From NCBI RefSeq assembly GCF_030164425.1, contig NZ_JASNJD010000022.1:30034-94033 (forward strand): a DNA stretch of 64,000 nucleotides. Reading direction: 5' to 3'. Positions within the stretch are counted from its first letter, which is position 1, and every line of letters starts with the position of its first letter. This DNA comes from Pseudodonghicola flavimaris (lineage in GTDB: Bacteria; Pseudomonadota; Alphaproteobacteria; Rhodobacterales; Rhodobacteraceae). The translations under genes were made by a program, and so were the position numbers. The notes beneath the pieces are model-generated. The model had not been told where the DNA came from and did no database searches. It saw only the letters and a list, made by a program, of their open reading frames with translations. This document shows, piece by piece, positions 15,611 to 24,916 of the stretch.

Positions 15611-18361
15611 ATGTCTGACCCTTCCGGCGCCACCGCGGCGCCCGCCTGGATCGCCGAGCTGAGCGGCGTTTCGCATCTCTATGGCGAGACTCATGCGCTC
15701 AGCGATGTGACGCTGCAGGTGCCGGCCGGCTGCATGGCCGGGCTGATCGGCCCCGACGGGGTGGGCAAATCCACCCTGCTGGCGCTGGTCGCCGGGGTGC
15801 GCCGGCTGCAAAGCGGCAGCGTCAGGGTGCTGGGCCGCGATATCGCCGGGGCGGCGGCGCGGCGCGAGAATGCGCCGCGGGTGGCCTATATGCCGCAAGG
15901 GCTGGGGCGGAACCTGTCGCCGACGCTGACGGTGCGGGAAAACCTGGATTTCTTCGGCCGGCTGTTCGGCCAGAAGGCCGCGGAACGGGCGGCGCGGATC
16001 GACATGCTGCTGGAGGCGACCGGGCTGGCGCCGTTCCCGGACCGGCCGGCGGGCAAGCTGTCGGGTGGTATGAAGCAGAAGCTCAGCCTCTGTTCGGCGC
16101 TGATCCACGATCCCGATCTGCTGATCCTGGACGAGCCGACCACCGGGGTGGACCCGCTGTCGCGCCGCCAGTTCTGGGAGCTGATCGACACCCTGCGCCA
16201 GCGGATGCCGGACATGAGCGTGATCGTCGCCACCGCCTATATGGAGGAGGCCGAGCGCTTCGATTGGCTGGCGGCGATGAACGACGGCGCGGTGATCGCC
16301 TCGGGCAGCCCGGAGGCGCTGCGCAGCCAGACCGGCGCGGCGACACTGGAACAGGCCTTTGTCCAGCTGCTGCCGGAGGCGGCGCGGGGGCCCGATCAGG
16401 GGCCGGTGGTGCTGCCGCCGCGCGAGGGCGACGGCGAGGGCGCCCCGGCAATCGAGGCGCGCGGGCTGACCAAGCGGTTCGGCCAGTTCACCGCGGTGAG
16501 CGATGTCAGCTTCACCATTCCGCCGGGCGAGATCTTCGGCTTCCTCGGCTCCAACGGCTGCGGCAAGTCGACGACGATGAAGATGATGACCGGCCTGCTC
16601 GATCCCACCGAGGGGGAGACGCGGCTCTTTGGCGAGAAGCTGCGCGCCTCCGACATGAAGAGCCGGCTCGGCATCGGCTATATGTCGCAGAACTTTTCGC
16701 TCTATGCCGAGCTGACGGTCGAGCAGAATCTGGTCCTGCACGCCAAGCTCTATGAAATCCCGGCGGAGCGGCGGGCGGCCCGGGTGGCCGAGGTGCTGGA
16801 GGAATTCGAACTGGGCGAGGTGGCCCAGTCGATGCCCGAGGGGCTGCCCCTGGGCATCCGCCAGCGGCTGCAGCTGGCGGTCGCCACTATTCACGAACCG
16901 CGCATCCTGATTCTGGACGAGCCGACCTCCGGCGTCGATCCGGTGGCGCGGGACGGCTTCTGGCGGATGCTGATCCGGATGTCGCGGGAGCGCGGGGTCA
17001 CCATCTTCATCTCCACCCATTTCATGAACGAGGCGGAGCGTTGCGACCGGATTTCGCTGATGCATGCTGGCCGCGTGCTGGAGGTCGGCGCCCCGGCCGA
17101 GATCGTCGCGCGGCGCGGCACCGACACGCTGGAAGAGGCCTTCATCGCCTGTCTGGAAGCCGAGCAGCCGGCGGAGGAGGTTGGCGCGCCGACCGATCTG
17201 TCGGCCTATGGCGCAGAGAAGGCCAGCCCCTCGGCGGCGGTGCAGTCGGCGACCCGGCTCTGGGCCTACAGCTGGCGTGAGACGCTGGAGCTGATCCGCG
17301 ATCCGATCCGCATGTTCTTTGCCCTGGTCGGACCTCTGGTGCTGCTCCTGACCATGGGCTACGGCATTTCCTTCGATGTGGACGAGCTGAACTTCGCCGT
17401 CTTCGATCAGGACCATACCCCCGAAAGCCGGCTGCTGGCGGAACAGTTCACCGCGATCCCGCAATTCACCGAACGGCCCGAGATCAAGGCGCCGGCCGAG
17501 CTCGACCGCAGGATGAGCACGGGGGAGATTTCCATCGCGCTGGCGATCCCGGACGGATTCGGCCGCAAGCTGCATCAGGGCGAAGTGCCCGAGGTGCTGC
17601 TCTGGGTCGACGGTGCCATGCCGTTTCGGGCGGAGACGGCGCGCGGCTATGCGCTGGGGCTGCTCGACGGTTTCGCGGATGAGCTGGCGCTGGCTCGGGG
17701 GCAGACCGCGGGCGGCACGGTCGATATCCAGACCCGGTATCTGTTCAATCAGGCGTTCAAGAGCGCCAATGCGATGGTCCCGGCGATGCTGATGCTGATT
17801 CTGATGCTGATCCCGGCGATCATGTCCGCCATCTCGGTGGTGCGTGAGAAGGAGACCGGCACCATCGCCAACTTCCGCTCCACCCCGGTGACCCGACCGG
17901 AGTTCCTGGTCGGCAAGCAGCTGCCTTATATCGTGATCTCCTGGATCAGCTTCTGGATGCTGCTGGCGATGGGGCGCTGGGTGTTCAACGTGCCCTTCAC
18001 CGGCGATGTCCGGGTGCTGGGGGCGATTTCGCTGCTCTATGTCTGCGCCACCACCGGCTTCGGGCAGCTGATCTCCTCTTTCACCAAGACGCAGGTCTCG
18101 GCGGTCTTCGCCACGGCGGTGATTTCGATCATCCCGACGGTGAACTTCTCCGGCCTGATCGTGCCGGTCTCGTCGCTGAACCCGGGCGGCCGGATCTTCG
18201 GTCTGTCCTTTCCCGGCGCCTGGTATCAACCCGCCAGCGTCGGCAGTTTCGTCAAGGGGTTCGGCTGGTCCGACCTCTGGCTGAACGCGCTGATGATCGC
18301 GATCTTCGCGCTGGCCTATCTGGGCCTGTCGGTGCTGGCGATGCGCAAGCGGGAGGCATGA
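15611..18361 (+). CDS. ABC exporter fusion: two ATPase domains plus ABC-2 permease (RbbA/YhiH type)
   Basis: One chain of about 916 residues. The first ATPase is at about residues 10-235 (Walker [10 protein letters not shown], signature LSGGMKQK, Walker [14 protein letters not shown]). The second ATPase is at about 285-510 (GSNGCGKST, Walker [14 protein letters not shown]); its signature reads LPLGIRQRL instead of LSGGQ. An ABC-2 membrane domain follows from about 555, with one helix, a large external loop and five further helices (FGLSFPGAWYQPASVGSF near the end). It should pair with the permease encoded next. The start is uncertain: ATG at 15611 or GTG at 15602; neither has a well-spaced ribosome site. 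It is strongly similar to the protein encoded at 51128-53875. Confidence 0.93.
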   Translation: MSDPSGATAAPAWIAELSGVSHLYGETHALSDVTLQVPAGCMAGLIGPDGVGKSTLLALVAGVRRLQSGSVRVLGRDIAGAAARRENAPRVAYMPQGLGRNLSPTLTVRENLDFFGRLFGQKAAERAARIDMLLEATGLAPFPDRPAGKLSGGMKQKLSLCSALIHDPDLLILDEPTTGVDPLSRRQFWELIDTLRQRMPDMSVIVATAYMEEAERFDWLAAMNDGAVIASGSPEALRSQTGAATLEQAFVQLLPEAARGPDQGPVVLPPREGDGEGAPAIEARGLTKRFGQFTAVSDVSFTIPPGEIFGFLGSNGCGKSTTMKMMTGLLDPTEGETRLFGEKLRASDMKSRLGIGYMSQNFSLYAELTVEQNLVLHAKLYEIPAERRAARVAEVLEEFELGEVAQSMPEGLPLGIRQRLQLAVATIHEPRILILDEPTSGVDPVARDGFWRMLIRMSRERGVTIFISTHFMNEAERCDRISLMHAGRVLEVGAPAEIVARRGTDTLEEAFIACLEAEQPAEEVGAPTDLSAYGAEKASPSAAVQSATRLWAYSWRETLELIRDPIRMFFALVGPLVLLLTMGYGISFDVDELNFAVFDQDHTPESRLLAEQFTAIPQFTERPEIKAPAELDRRMSTGEISIALAIPDGFGRKLHQGEVPEVLLWVDGAMPFRAETARGYALGLLDGFADELALARGQTAGGTVDIQTRYLFNQAFKSANAMVPAMLMLILMLIPAIMSAISVVREKETGTIANFRSTPVTRPEFLVGKQLPYIVISWISFWMLLAMGRWVFNVPFTGDVRVLGAISLLYVCATTGFGQLISSFTKTQVSAVFATAVISIIPTVNFSGLIVPVSSLNPGGRIFGLSFPGAWYQPASVGSFVKGFGWSDLWLNALMIAIFALAYLGLSVLAMRKREA

Positions 18362-18363
18362 TC

Positions 18364-19482
18364 ATGCAATCTCTTCTCAACACCCTGCGGCTGACGGTGA
18401 AGGAGTTGCGGGCGATCCGCGGAGACAAGGTGATGCTGGCGCTGATCTTCTATGTCTTCACCGCGGCCACCTGGCTGGTGTCTGACGCCAGTTCCACCGA
18501 TATCTCCGATCTGTCGGTGGCGGTGGTCGACGAGGATCACAGCCCGCTGTCCTACCGGCTGACCGATGCGATCCGTGGTCCGCTGTTCGCGCCGCCGCCG
18601 GTGATCTCTCCGGGACAGGCGAAACAGGGGCAGACCGACGGCGATTACGTGCTGGTGGTGTCGATCCCGCCGCATTTCCAGCGCGATCTCTCTGCCGGCA
18701 AGGATGTGTCGCTGATGATCCTGATCGATGCCACGGCAGTGGCACAGGCGGGCAACGGCGCCTCCTACATGCAGCAGGTCCTGGCCGACGAGCTGGCGAA
18801 ATTCACCTCTCCCGGCGCGCAGAGCGAGGATCTGGTCCAGGTGGTGATGCGCAACCGCTTCAACCCCAACCTGACGTCGAAATGGTTCTCCTCGGTGATG
18901 CAGCTGATGAATTCGGTCACCATCCTGACACTGATCCTTGCCGGGTCCTCGCTGATCCGCGAACGCGAACACGGCACCATCGAACATGTGCTGGTGATGC
19001 CGGTGCGGCCGCATGAGATCGTGTTTTCCAAGATCCTCGCCACCGGCATCGTCATCCTCGCCTCCTCGGTCGCCAGCCTGTTTCTGGTGGTGCAATGGGG
19101 CATGGGGGTGCCGGTGGCGGGCTCGCCGCTGCTCTATACCTGCGGGGCGGCGATCTATGTGGTGGCGGTGGGCAGCCTCGGGCTGCTGCTGGCGAGCTTC
19201 ACCCAGAACATGGGGCAGTTCGGCCTGCTGGTGATCCCGGTGATCATCGTGATGTTCCTGCTGTCCGGCGGCATCACCCCGATGGAATCGATGCCGGGCT
19301 GGCTGCGGCTGGTGATGAAGACCCTGAGCCCGTCGCCCCATTACGTCGAATTCGCCCAGTCCGTCCTTTATCGCGGCAGCGGGCTGGCGCTGGTGGCCGG
19401 CAATCTGGTGGCGATGGCGCTGATGGCGCTGGTGTCGCTGGTGATCGTCATCGGGCGGTTCCGCAAGGTGCTGGCCAACTGA
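18364..19482 (+). CDS. ABC-2 permease of export triad 1 (YhhJ type)
   Basis: Inner-membrane permease of 372 residues with one N-terminal helix, a periplasmic domain at about residues 45-170, and five C-terminal helices. The conserved cytoplasmic segment SLIREREHGTIEHVLVMPV is typical of ABC-2 permeases. It presumably forms a heterodimer with the membrane half of the fusion protein encoded just upstream. The ATG at 18364 has GGGAGG 7 bp before it, at the end of the preceding gene; an ATG at 18358 overlaps the stop of that gene but is only 1 bp from the ribosome site. A paralogue is encoded at 53877-54989. Confidence 0.92.
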   Translation: MQSLLNTLRLTVKELRAIRGDKVMLALIFYVFTAATWLVSDASSTDISDLSVAVVDEDHSPLSYRLTDAIRGPLFAPPPVISPGQAKQGQTDGDYVLVVSIPPHFQRDLSAGKDVSLMILIDATAVAQAGNGASYMQQVLADELAKFTSPGAQSEDLVQVVMRNRFNPNLTSKWFSSVMQLMNSVTILTLILAGSSLIREREHGTIEHVLVMPVRPHEIVFSKILATGIVILASSVASLFLVVQWGMGVPVAGSPLLYTCGAAIYVVAVGSLGLLLASFTQNMGQFGLLVIPVIIVMFLLSGGITPMESMPGWLRLVMKTLSPSPHYVEFAQSVLYRGSGLALVAGNLVAMALMALVSLVIVIGRFRKVLAN

Positions 19483-19516
19483 GGCGGTTGCCGGGGCCGT
19501 CGGGCGCCGGCGGGTC

Positions 19517-20674
19517 TCAGGCCTCGGCCAGGCCCATCTGTCGAACCGCCAGATCGCGCAGGATCTCTTCCGATCCGCCGCCGATCGCCATCACCTTGAT
19601 CTCGCGCCAGACCCGTTCCACCGGGTTGCCGCGCAGATAGGCGGCCCCGCCGAAGATCTGCATCGCTTCGGAGGCGACATATTCCAGCGCCTTGGTTGCC
19701 TGGACTTTGGCCTTGCTGATTTCCGCCACCGGCATGCGGCCCTGCGAGATATCCCAGCAGATCCGCTCCAGATAGGCCTCTGTCAGGTCGATCCGGGCGG
19801 AGATCTCGGCGAACTTATGGGCGATGGCCTGATGTTCGATCAGGCGCCGGCCAAAGGTGCGCCGTTCGCGGGCCCAGCCCAACGCGCTGGCGTAACAGAG
19901 CCGCATCATCCCCAGGCAGCCGGCGGTCATCGACAGCCGTTCATAGTTGAAATTGCCCATGATGGCGAGGAACCCCTTGTTCTCCGGGCCGATCAGCGCG
20001 TCTTCCGGCAGCGTGCAGTCCTCGAAATAGAGGGTCGCCTGATCGGAACAGAGCCAGCCCATCTTGTCGCCGATGGAGCTGCGGGAAAACCCCGGCACCC
20101 CGGCGGGCACCAGGAACAGCGAGATGCCGGCCAGCCCGGGCTTGCCGGTGCGGGCGCCGACGACGAACCAGTCGGCCTCCATGCCGCCGGTGATGAAGGT
20201 CTTGCAGCCGTTCAGCACCCAGCCGTCGCCACGGCGGTCGGCCCGGGTACTGAGCGCGGCGACGTCCGAGCCGCCGCCGGGCTCGGTGATCGCCAGCGCC
20301 GAACCGATGCGGCCGGCGACGATCTCGGGCAGGATCAGCCGCTTGAACGGTTCCGGTGCGAATTGCACCATCGGGCCGATCGAGATCACCCGGCCGCCCA
20401 CCGCCGCGGCCACGCCGGAGGCGCCGCAGCCGAAGGCGCGTTCGGCATAGTCGCAGCGCAGGAAGGGATCGTCGAAGCCGAGCCCGCCATAGGCCTCGGG
20501 CACGCCGAAGCCGAAGACGCCGAGCGCGCCGAGATCCTCGTGGATGTGCTGGGGCACCCGGCCGGCCGCTTCCCAGGTCTCGATATTGGGCCGCACCCGA
20601 TCGGCGAAGAACCGGTCCAGGTTGTCGCGGAAGCCGGCGCGTTCGGGGGTCATGAAAGGGGATGGGATGGTCAC
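19517..20674 (-). CDS. Acyl-CoA dehydrogenase
   Basis: FAD enzyme of 385 residues that oxidises acyl-CoA to 2-enoyl-CoA and passes electrons to ETF. The N-terminal helical domain, the middle barrel (ALAITEPGGGSDVAALSTRA, GCKTFITGGMEADWFVV) and the C-terminal helical bundle are all present. The usual catalytic Glu of the C-terminal YEGT motif is replaced: the sequence there is AIGGGSEEIL. A Glu in NYERLSMTAGCLG (about residue 244) occupies the isovaleryl-CoA-dehydrogenase position and may act as base. IGGG-type members often handle branched or terpenoid acyl-CoA, so such a substrate is possible. Start: GTG at 20674, 8 bp after GGAGGAG. The TetR gene upstream is on the same strand. Confidence 0.92.
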   Translation of the reverse strand: MTIPSPFMTPERAGFRDNLDRFFADRVRPNIETWEAAGRVPQHIHEDLGALGVFGFGVPEAYGGLGFDDPFLRCDYAERAFGCGASGVAAAVGGRVISIGPMVQFAPEPFKRLILPEIVAGRIGSALAITEPGGGSDVAALSTRADRRGDGWVLNGCKTFITGGMEADWFVVGARTGKPGLAGISLFLVPAGVPGFSRSSIGDKMGWLCSDQATLYFEDCTLPEDALIGPENKGFLAIMGNFNYERLSMTAGCLGMMRLCYASALGWARERRTFGRRLIEHQAIAHKFAEISARIDLTEAYLERICWDISQGRMPVAEISKAKVQATKALEYVASEAMQIFGGAAYLRGNPVERVWREIKVMAIGGGSEEILRDLAVRQMGLAEA

Positions 20675-20719
20675 GTCGCGGTCTCCTCCAAAGCGCGGCT
20701 GACGGGGGCGATGGGCGCT

Positions 20720-21364
20720 CTAGCCTGGCGGGCGCAGGTGCAGCTGCGTCTCCATCATCCGGGCGAACCGCTCGACCATCCGGCCGAGATAGGCGGGATC
20801 GGCGGTGAATTGTTCGTGCAGGATCAGCCCGCGCAGGAAGCTGCGGGCGATCGACCAGAGCAGTTCGGCGTCTTCGGCATCTGTGCCGACATAATGGCGG
20901 GTGATCGACCTTCGGCTCTGGCGGTCCCAGTCGTGCAGCTTGTCGGCCAGCAGCGCATGCAGCGCCCGGTCGCTGCGGCAGGCGGAGAGGATTTCCACCA
21001 TGGCGCGGCCGCCGGCGGAATTCACCACGCTGTCCCAGCTGGCCAGGATCAGCGCGTGAACCGGCATCGGGGCATCGCTGCTGTCGCGGTTCCGGGCGGG
21101 TTCCAGCGCCTTGGACAGCAACACCAGCGCCGTGGCGGCGACCAGCGCCTGCTTGCTGGGGAAATGATGGGTGATGGCGCCGCGCGACACCCCGGCCTTC
21201 TCCTGCACCCGGGCAAAGCTGGTCTCGGCATAGCCGTAGCGGTCGAGACAGGCGATGGCGGCGCGGCAGATGCGCGCCCGCATCGCTTGCGACCGGCGGT
21301 CGTGCTGGCTGGTGCCGCTGTCCTGATCGGGCTGATCGGAGACCTTGGGGGCGGGGCGGGGCAT
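20720..21364 (-). CDS. TetR-family regulator of the acyl-CoA cluster
   Basis: Regulator of 214 residues with an N-terminal helix-turn-helix at about residues 30-76 (AAIACLDRYGYAETSFARV, KAGVSRGAITHHFPSKQAL) and a helical ligand domain. The ATG at 21364 was chosen because it gives the usual spacing of about 27 residues before the DNA-binding domain; longer starts add a basic tail that overlaps the operator. It lies between the dehydrogenase gene and the divergent hydratase/ligase operon, and a 26-bp palindrome sits 88 bp upstream. The ligand is probably an acyl-CoA intermediate of the pathway (inference from context). Confidence 0.92.
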   Translation of the reverse strand: MPRPAPKVSDQPDQDSGTSQHDRRSQAMRARICRAAIACLDRYGYAETSFARVQEKAGVSRGAITHHFPSKQALVAATALVLLSKALEPARNRDSSDAPMPVHALILASWDSVVNSAGGRAMVEILSACRSDRALHALLADKLHDWDRQSRRSITRHYVGTDAEDAELLWSIARSFLRGLILHEQFTADPAYLGRMVERFARMMETQLHLRPPG

Positions 21365-21656
21365 CGGCGGGCGTCCTGAAATGGGGGTCTGAAAATAGGG
21401 CCTGGCTGGCGGGCGGCGGGATTCCCGGTTGACCGGGAGCTCACGACTCACTTACAAACAGAACGTTCGGTCTGTAAACCCGCTTTGGGAGGAGAGGGCA
21501 GGCATCCGAACCGGCGCCTGCGGGGCGCCCCATCGGCGGCCGGGGCAGGAGGAGGCCCCGGCCGCTGCGGTCTGCGCCCCCGCCTTGCGTGTCTGTTCGA
21601 CCGTGGCGGTTCCGCCGCCGGCCATCGGGCATGACAGGCGCGAGGGAGGGGAGCGC
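21365..21656. other. Divergent control region of the acyl-CoA cluster
   Basis: 292 bp between the divergent TetR and hydratase genes. The only strong signal is the palindrome at 21452-21477. The remainder (about 21480-21640) is GC-rich and shows no gene or RNA motif that I recognise. Confidence 0.5.
21452..21477. promoter_or_regulatory. TetR-type palindromic operator
   Basis: A 26-bp imperfect palindrome centred on AACGTT. The outer arms TTACA/TGTAA match perfectly and 8 of 10 arm positions pair. The core GAACGTTCGGT is of the kind bound by many TetR/AcrR regulators. It lies between the TetR gene and the divergent acyl-CoA operon, so it is the likely binding site for the product of 20720-21364. 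Confidence 0.75.
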
Positions 21657-22499
21657 ATGACGGCTTTGCCGCCGACCAAGCATCTGGATCTGGAACTGGA
21701 CGACGGCGCCGGCTGGCTGACGGTGTGGTTCAACGACCCGGCGCGGCGCAATCCGCTGAGCGCGGCGCGCGCCGCCGATCTGATCCGTCTGGCGGCGCAT
21801 CTGCAGGACCGGGGCGATATCCGCGGCGTGGTGTTTCGCGGCCGGGGCGGCGTGTTTTCCGCCGGCGGCGATCTCAAGGCGTTTCAGCAGGTGTTTCAGG
21901 GCGGGGCCGATCGTGAGGCGGTCTTGGCGGCGAGCCTGGAGGGCGGGCGCATGTTCCGGGCCATCGCCGGCCTGCCGCAATTCACCGTCATGCTGATAGA
22001 GGGGGCGGCGATGGCCGGTGGCCTCGGGCTCGCCGCCTGCGGCGATCTGGTGATCGCCGAGGCGGGGGCGCGCTTCTCCCTGTCGGAGACACGGATCGGC
22101 CTGACCCCGGCGCAGATCGCACCCTATCTGGTGGCGCGGCTGGGGATGGTGGCGGCGCGGCGGCTGATGCTGACCGGCACGGTGATGACGGCGGATCGCG
22201 CGCGCGAGCTCGGGCTGGTCGACGAGATCGCCACCGGGCAGGCCGGGATCGGGGCGGCGCTGGCACGCGCCCGGGAGGACCTGCGCCCCGCCGCCCCGGG
22301 GGCGGTGGCGGCAATCAAGGCGCAGCTGGCCCGGATGCCGCTGCAGGACGATGCGGCGCGGATGCAGACTGCCGCAGAGAGCTTTGCCGGGCGCATGCTC
22401 TCCGACGAGGGGCGCGAGGGCATCGCCGCCTTTTTCGAAAAACGCGCGGCCAGCTGGGCCGTCTCCGGCGATGGAGGAGATATCGATGCAGCAGGTTGA
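21657..22499 (+). CDS. Enoyl-CoA hydratase/isomerase family protein
   Basis: Crotonase-fold enzyme of 280 residues. The oxyanion-hole segments are present (GGVFSAGGDLKAFQ, then GAAMAGGLGLAACGDLVI), and SLSETRIGLTPAQIAPYL carries one catalytic-type Glu. The GLTPAQIAPYL segment resembles methylglutaconyl- or isohexenylglutaconyl-CoA hydratases rather than the short-chain PGAGGT type, so a branched substrate is plausible. The start at 21657 follows GAGGGAGGGGAG. It opens a plus-strand operon with the DinB-like protein, the acyl-CoA ligase and the SDR, and overlaps the next gene by 14 bp. Confidence 0.9.
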   Translation: MTALPPTKHLDLELDDGAGWLTVWFNDPARRNPLSAARAADLIRLAAHLQDRGDIRGVVFRGRGGVFSAGGDLKAFQQVFQGGADREAVLAASLEGGRMFRAIAGLPQFTVMLIEGAAMAGGLGLAACGDLVIAEAGARFSLSETRIGLTPAQIAPYLVARLGMVAARRLMLTGTVMTADRARELGLVDEIATGQAGIGAALARAREDLRPAAPGAVAAIKAQLARMPLQDDAARMQTAAESFAGRMLSDEGREGIAAFFEKRAASWAVSGDGGDIDAAG

Positions 22500-23277
22500 G
22501 GATTTCCTGGCGGAGAGCGAAGCGCTGGCCGCCGTGCTGGCGCCGCTGCCGGAGGCGGACTGGACCCGGATCACCCAGTTCAAGGGCTGGAGCGTCAACG
22601 ACGTCGTCGTGCATCTGCTGTTCTGGAACCGCGCCGCCGATCTTTCACTCAGTGATCCGGAGGCTTTCGCGGAACGGATCGCGGCGATCTATCCCAGGAT
22701 GCAGGTGGAGGGCATGCGCCCGGTCGAGAACGCCGATATTCCCGAGCGCGGCCCCGCGCTCTTCGCGCTCTGGCGGGATCAGTTCCGGGCGATGGTCGCG
22801 CGTTGGGCCGATGTCGATCCGAAACGGCGGCTGAAATGGGCCGGGCCGGATATGTCGGCACGCTCCTCGATCACCGCGCGGCAGATGGAGACCTGGGCGC
22901 ATGGGCAAGAGATCTTCGATCTGCTGGGGCGGAGCCGGCCGGAGGCGGACCGGATCCGCAATATCGTCGTTCTCGGCGTCAACACCTTCGGCTGGTCGCA
23001 TCAGGTGCAGGGGCTGGAGGTGCCCGCCCGGGTGCCACGGCTGCAGCTGACGGCGCCCTCCGGCGCGGTCTGGGAATTCGGCGATCCCGACTCGGCCGAT
23101 CTGATCGCCGGGCCGGCGGTGGATTTCGCCCGCGTTGTGACACAGACGCGCAGCGTAGCCGATACGGATCTGCAGCTGACCGGGCCGGTGGCGCACGGCT
23201 GGATGCAGACCGCGCAGTGTTTTGCCGGTGGCCGCGAGGTTCCGCCGGCGCCGGGAACGCGATTCCGGCAAGGCTGA
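22486..23277 (+). CDS. DinB-like metal-binding protein, TIGR03084 type
   Basis: Protein of 263 residues resembling the maleylpyruvate-isomerase/DinB metal-binding family, subgroup TIGR03084 (recognised from pattern, not searched). Three His-bearing segments that would bind metal are visible: NDVVVHLLFWN (about residue 46), METWAHGQEIFDLLG (about 140) and FGWSHQVQGL (about 172). Founding relatives use mycothiol, which proteobacteria lack, so the cofactor here must differ. It is translated from within the end of the hydratase gene (ribosome site GGAGGA before ATG 22486), so it is tightly coupled to acyl-CoA metabolism. The catalysed step is unknown. Confidence 0.8.
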   Translation: MQQVEDFLAESEALAAVLAPLPEADWTRITQFKGWSVNDVVVHLLFWNRAADLSLSDPEAFAERIAAIYPRMQVEGMRPVENADIPERGPALFALWRDQFRAMVARWADVDPKRRLKWAGPDMSARSSITARQMETWAHGQEIFDLLGRSRPEADRIRNIVVLGVNTFGWSHQVQGLEVPARVPRLQLTAPSGAVWEFGDPDSADLIAGPAVDFARVVTQTRSVADTDLQLTGPVAHGWMQTAQCFAGGREVPPAPGTRFRQG

Positions 23278-23337
23278 GCTTGCCAGCGGTTGCCCCGGCG
23301 CCCTAGGATCGGCGGCGGAGGAGAGGGAGGATCCTGG

Positions 23338-24906
23338 ATGATCGAATTCGAACGCCCGTCCGAGGCGGGCGGCGAGACCATGTCCGTTGTCGACATGGTG
23401 CGCCAGGCGGCACGCGATAACCCGCGCGCCGAGGCCGTGGTCTGTGGCGAGACCCGGCGCAGCTGGGAGGCTTTTGACGCCCGGGTGAACCGGGTGGCCA
23501 ACGCGTTGCTGGAACTGGGCCTGCAAAAGGGTGAGCCGGTGGCGATCCTGTCGCCGAACTCCGCGGAATTCGCGGAAACCTTCATGGGCATCCTGCGCGC
23601 CGGCGGCTGCGTCACGCCGCTGTCGACCATGGCCTCGCCGGATGCGCTGGAGCGGATGCTGGCGGATTGCGGCGCGCGGTTCCTGTTCCTGGCCGAGGCC
23701 TATCGCGGGCTGGCCGGGCAGGCGCTGGCGGCGCTGCCGCTCAAGGTGATCTCGATGGATTTCGCCGCGCCGGGGCTGGTGAATTACGGCACCCTGCTGG
23801 CGAGCGCCGGGGTGGAGGACCCGATGATCCCGATCGGTATGGGCGACCGGTTCAACCTGATCTATTCCTCGGGCACCACGGGCACACCCAAGGGCATCCT
23901 GCACGACCACGGGCTGCGGGCGGCCCAGATGGAGCGGATCGCGATCAGCGGCTACGATCAGAACGCGCGCACGCTGCTGTCGACGCCGCTCTATTCCAAC
24001 ACCACCATTGTCGCTTTCCTGCCGACGCTGGCGGGTGGTTCGACGGTTCATCTGATGGGCAAATTCGACGCCCGCCGCTGGCTGGAGCTGGCCGAGGCGG
24101 AGCGGATCACCCACACCATGCTGGTGCCGGTGCAATACAAGCGCATCCTCGATATCCCGGAGTTCGACGATTTCGACCTCAGCGACATGCGGGTGAAATG
24201 GTCGACCTCGGCACCGCTGAGACAGGATGTGAAACGCGACGCGCTGAACCGGTTCCCCGGCACCCTGACCGAGCTTTACGGCCTGACCGAGGGCGGCGGC
24301 ATCACCATGCTGCCGGCGCATGAACATCCCGACAAGCTGCACACCGTCGGGCGGCCGGCGCCGGGCAGCGATATCCGGCTGATCGACGAGGATGGCCGCG
24401 AAGTCGCACCCGGAGAGGTGGGCGAGATCGTCGGCCGCTCCCCGACCATGATGGCGGGCTATTTCGGACGCGACGACCTGACCGAATCCTTCCTCTGGCG
24501 GGACGATCGGGGGCGGGTCTATTTCCGCTCCGGCGACATGGGGCGTTTCGATGAAGACGGCTTCCTGATCCTGTCGGACCGCAAGAAGGACATGATCATC
24601 TCCGGCGGGTTGAACATCTTTGCCGACGATCTGGAGCGGGCGCTGCTGGAGGACCCGGATGTCGCCGATGCGGCGGTGATCGGGGTGCCCTCGGACCAGT
24701 GGGGGGAAACGCCGCTGGGGCTGGTGGTGCTGCGGCCCGGTGCGCGGCGCGGGGCAGAGGAGATCCGCGCTGCCGTCAACGTCCGCCTGGGCAAGAGCCA
24801 GCGTTTGTCGGGGCTGGAGATCCGGTCCGATCTGCCGCGCAGCACCATCGGCAAGATCCTGAAACGCGAATTGCGGGCGCCTTACTGGCAGCCGCAGCCG
24901 GCCTGA
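23338..24906 (+). CDS. AMP-forming acyl-CoA synthetase
   Basis: Ligase of 522 residues that activates a carboxylic acid with ATP and CoA. The motifs are complete: YSSGTTGTPKGILHDH (P-loop-like), YGLTEGG, FRSGDMGRFDEDGF and SDRKKDMIISGG, and the catalytic Lys lies in STIGKILKREL near the C-terminus. Length is normal for the family. The start at 23338 follows GAGGAGAGGGAGG, with a 60-bp gap to the upstream gene. It would supply the CoA ester for the hydratase (21657), the SDR (24917) and the dehydrogenase (19517). The acid itself is not identifiable; the 4-coumarate/cyclohexanecarboxylate-ligase branch is possible. Confidence 0.92.
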   Translation: MIEFERPSEAGGETMSVVDMVRQAARDNPRAEAVVCGETRRSWEAFDARVNRVANALLELGLQKGEPVAILSPNSAEFAETFMGILRAGGCVTPLSTMASPDALERMLADCGARFLFLAEAYRGLAGQALAALPLKVISMDFAAPGLVNYGTLLASAGVEDPMIPIGMGDRFNLIYSSGTTGTPKGILHDHGLRAAQMERIAISGYDQNARTLLSTPLYSNTTIVAFLPTLAGGSTVHLMGKFDARRWLELAEAERITHTMLVPVQYKRILDIPEFDDFDLSDMRVKWSTSAPLRQDVKRDALNRFPGTLTELYGLTEGGGITMLPAHEHPDKLHTVGRPAPGSDIRLIDEDGREVAPGEVGEIVGRSPTMMAGYFGRDDLTESFLWRDDRGRVYFRSGDMGRFDEDGFLILSDRKKDMIISGGLNIFADDLERALLEDPDVADAAVIGVPSDQWGETPLGLVVLRPGARRGAEEIRAAVNVRLGKSQRLSGLEIRSDLPRSTIGKILKRELRAPYWQPQPA

Positions 24907-24916
24907 GGAGCGCAAC

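Noticed and set aside
15578..18229. Long minus-strand open frame antisense to the ABC fusion
   Set aside because: The plus strand encodes an intact ABC fusion with all motifs; the antisense frame has low-complexity composition. The same applies at 51110-53890.
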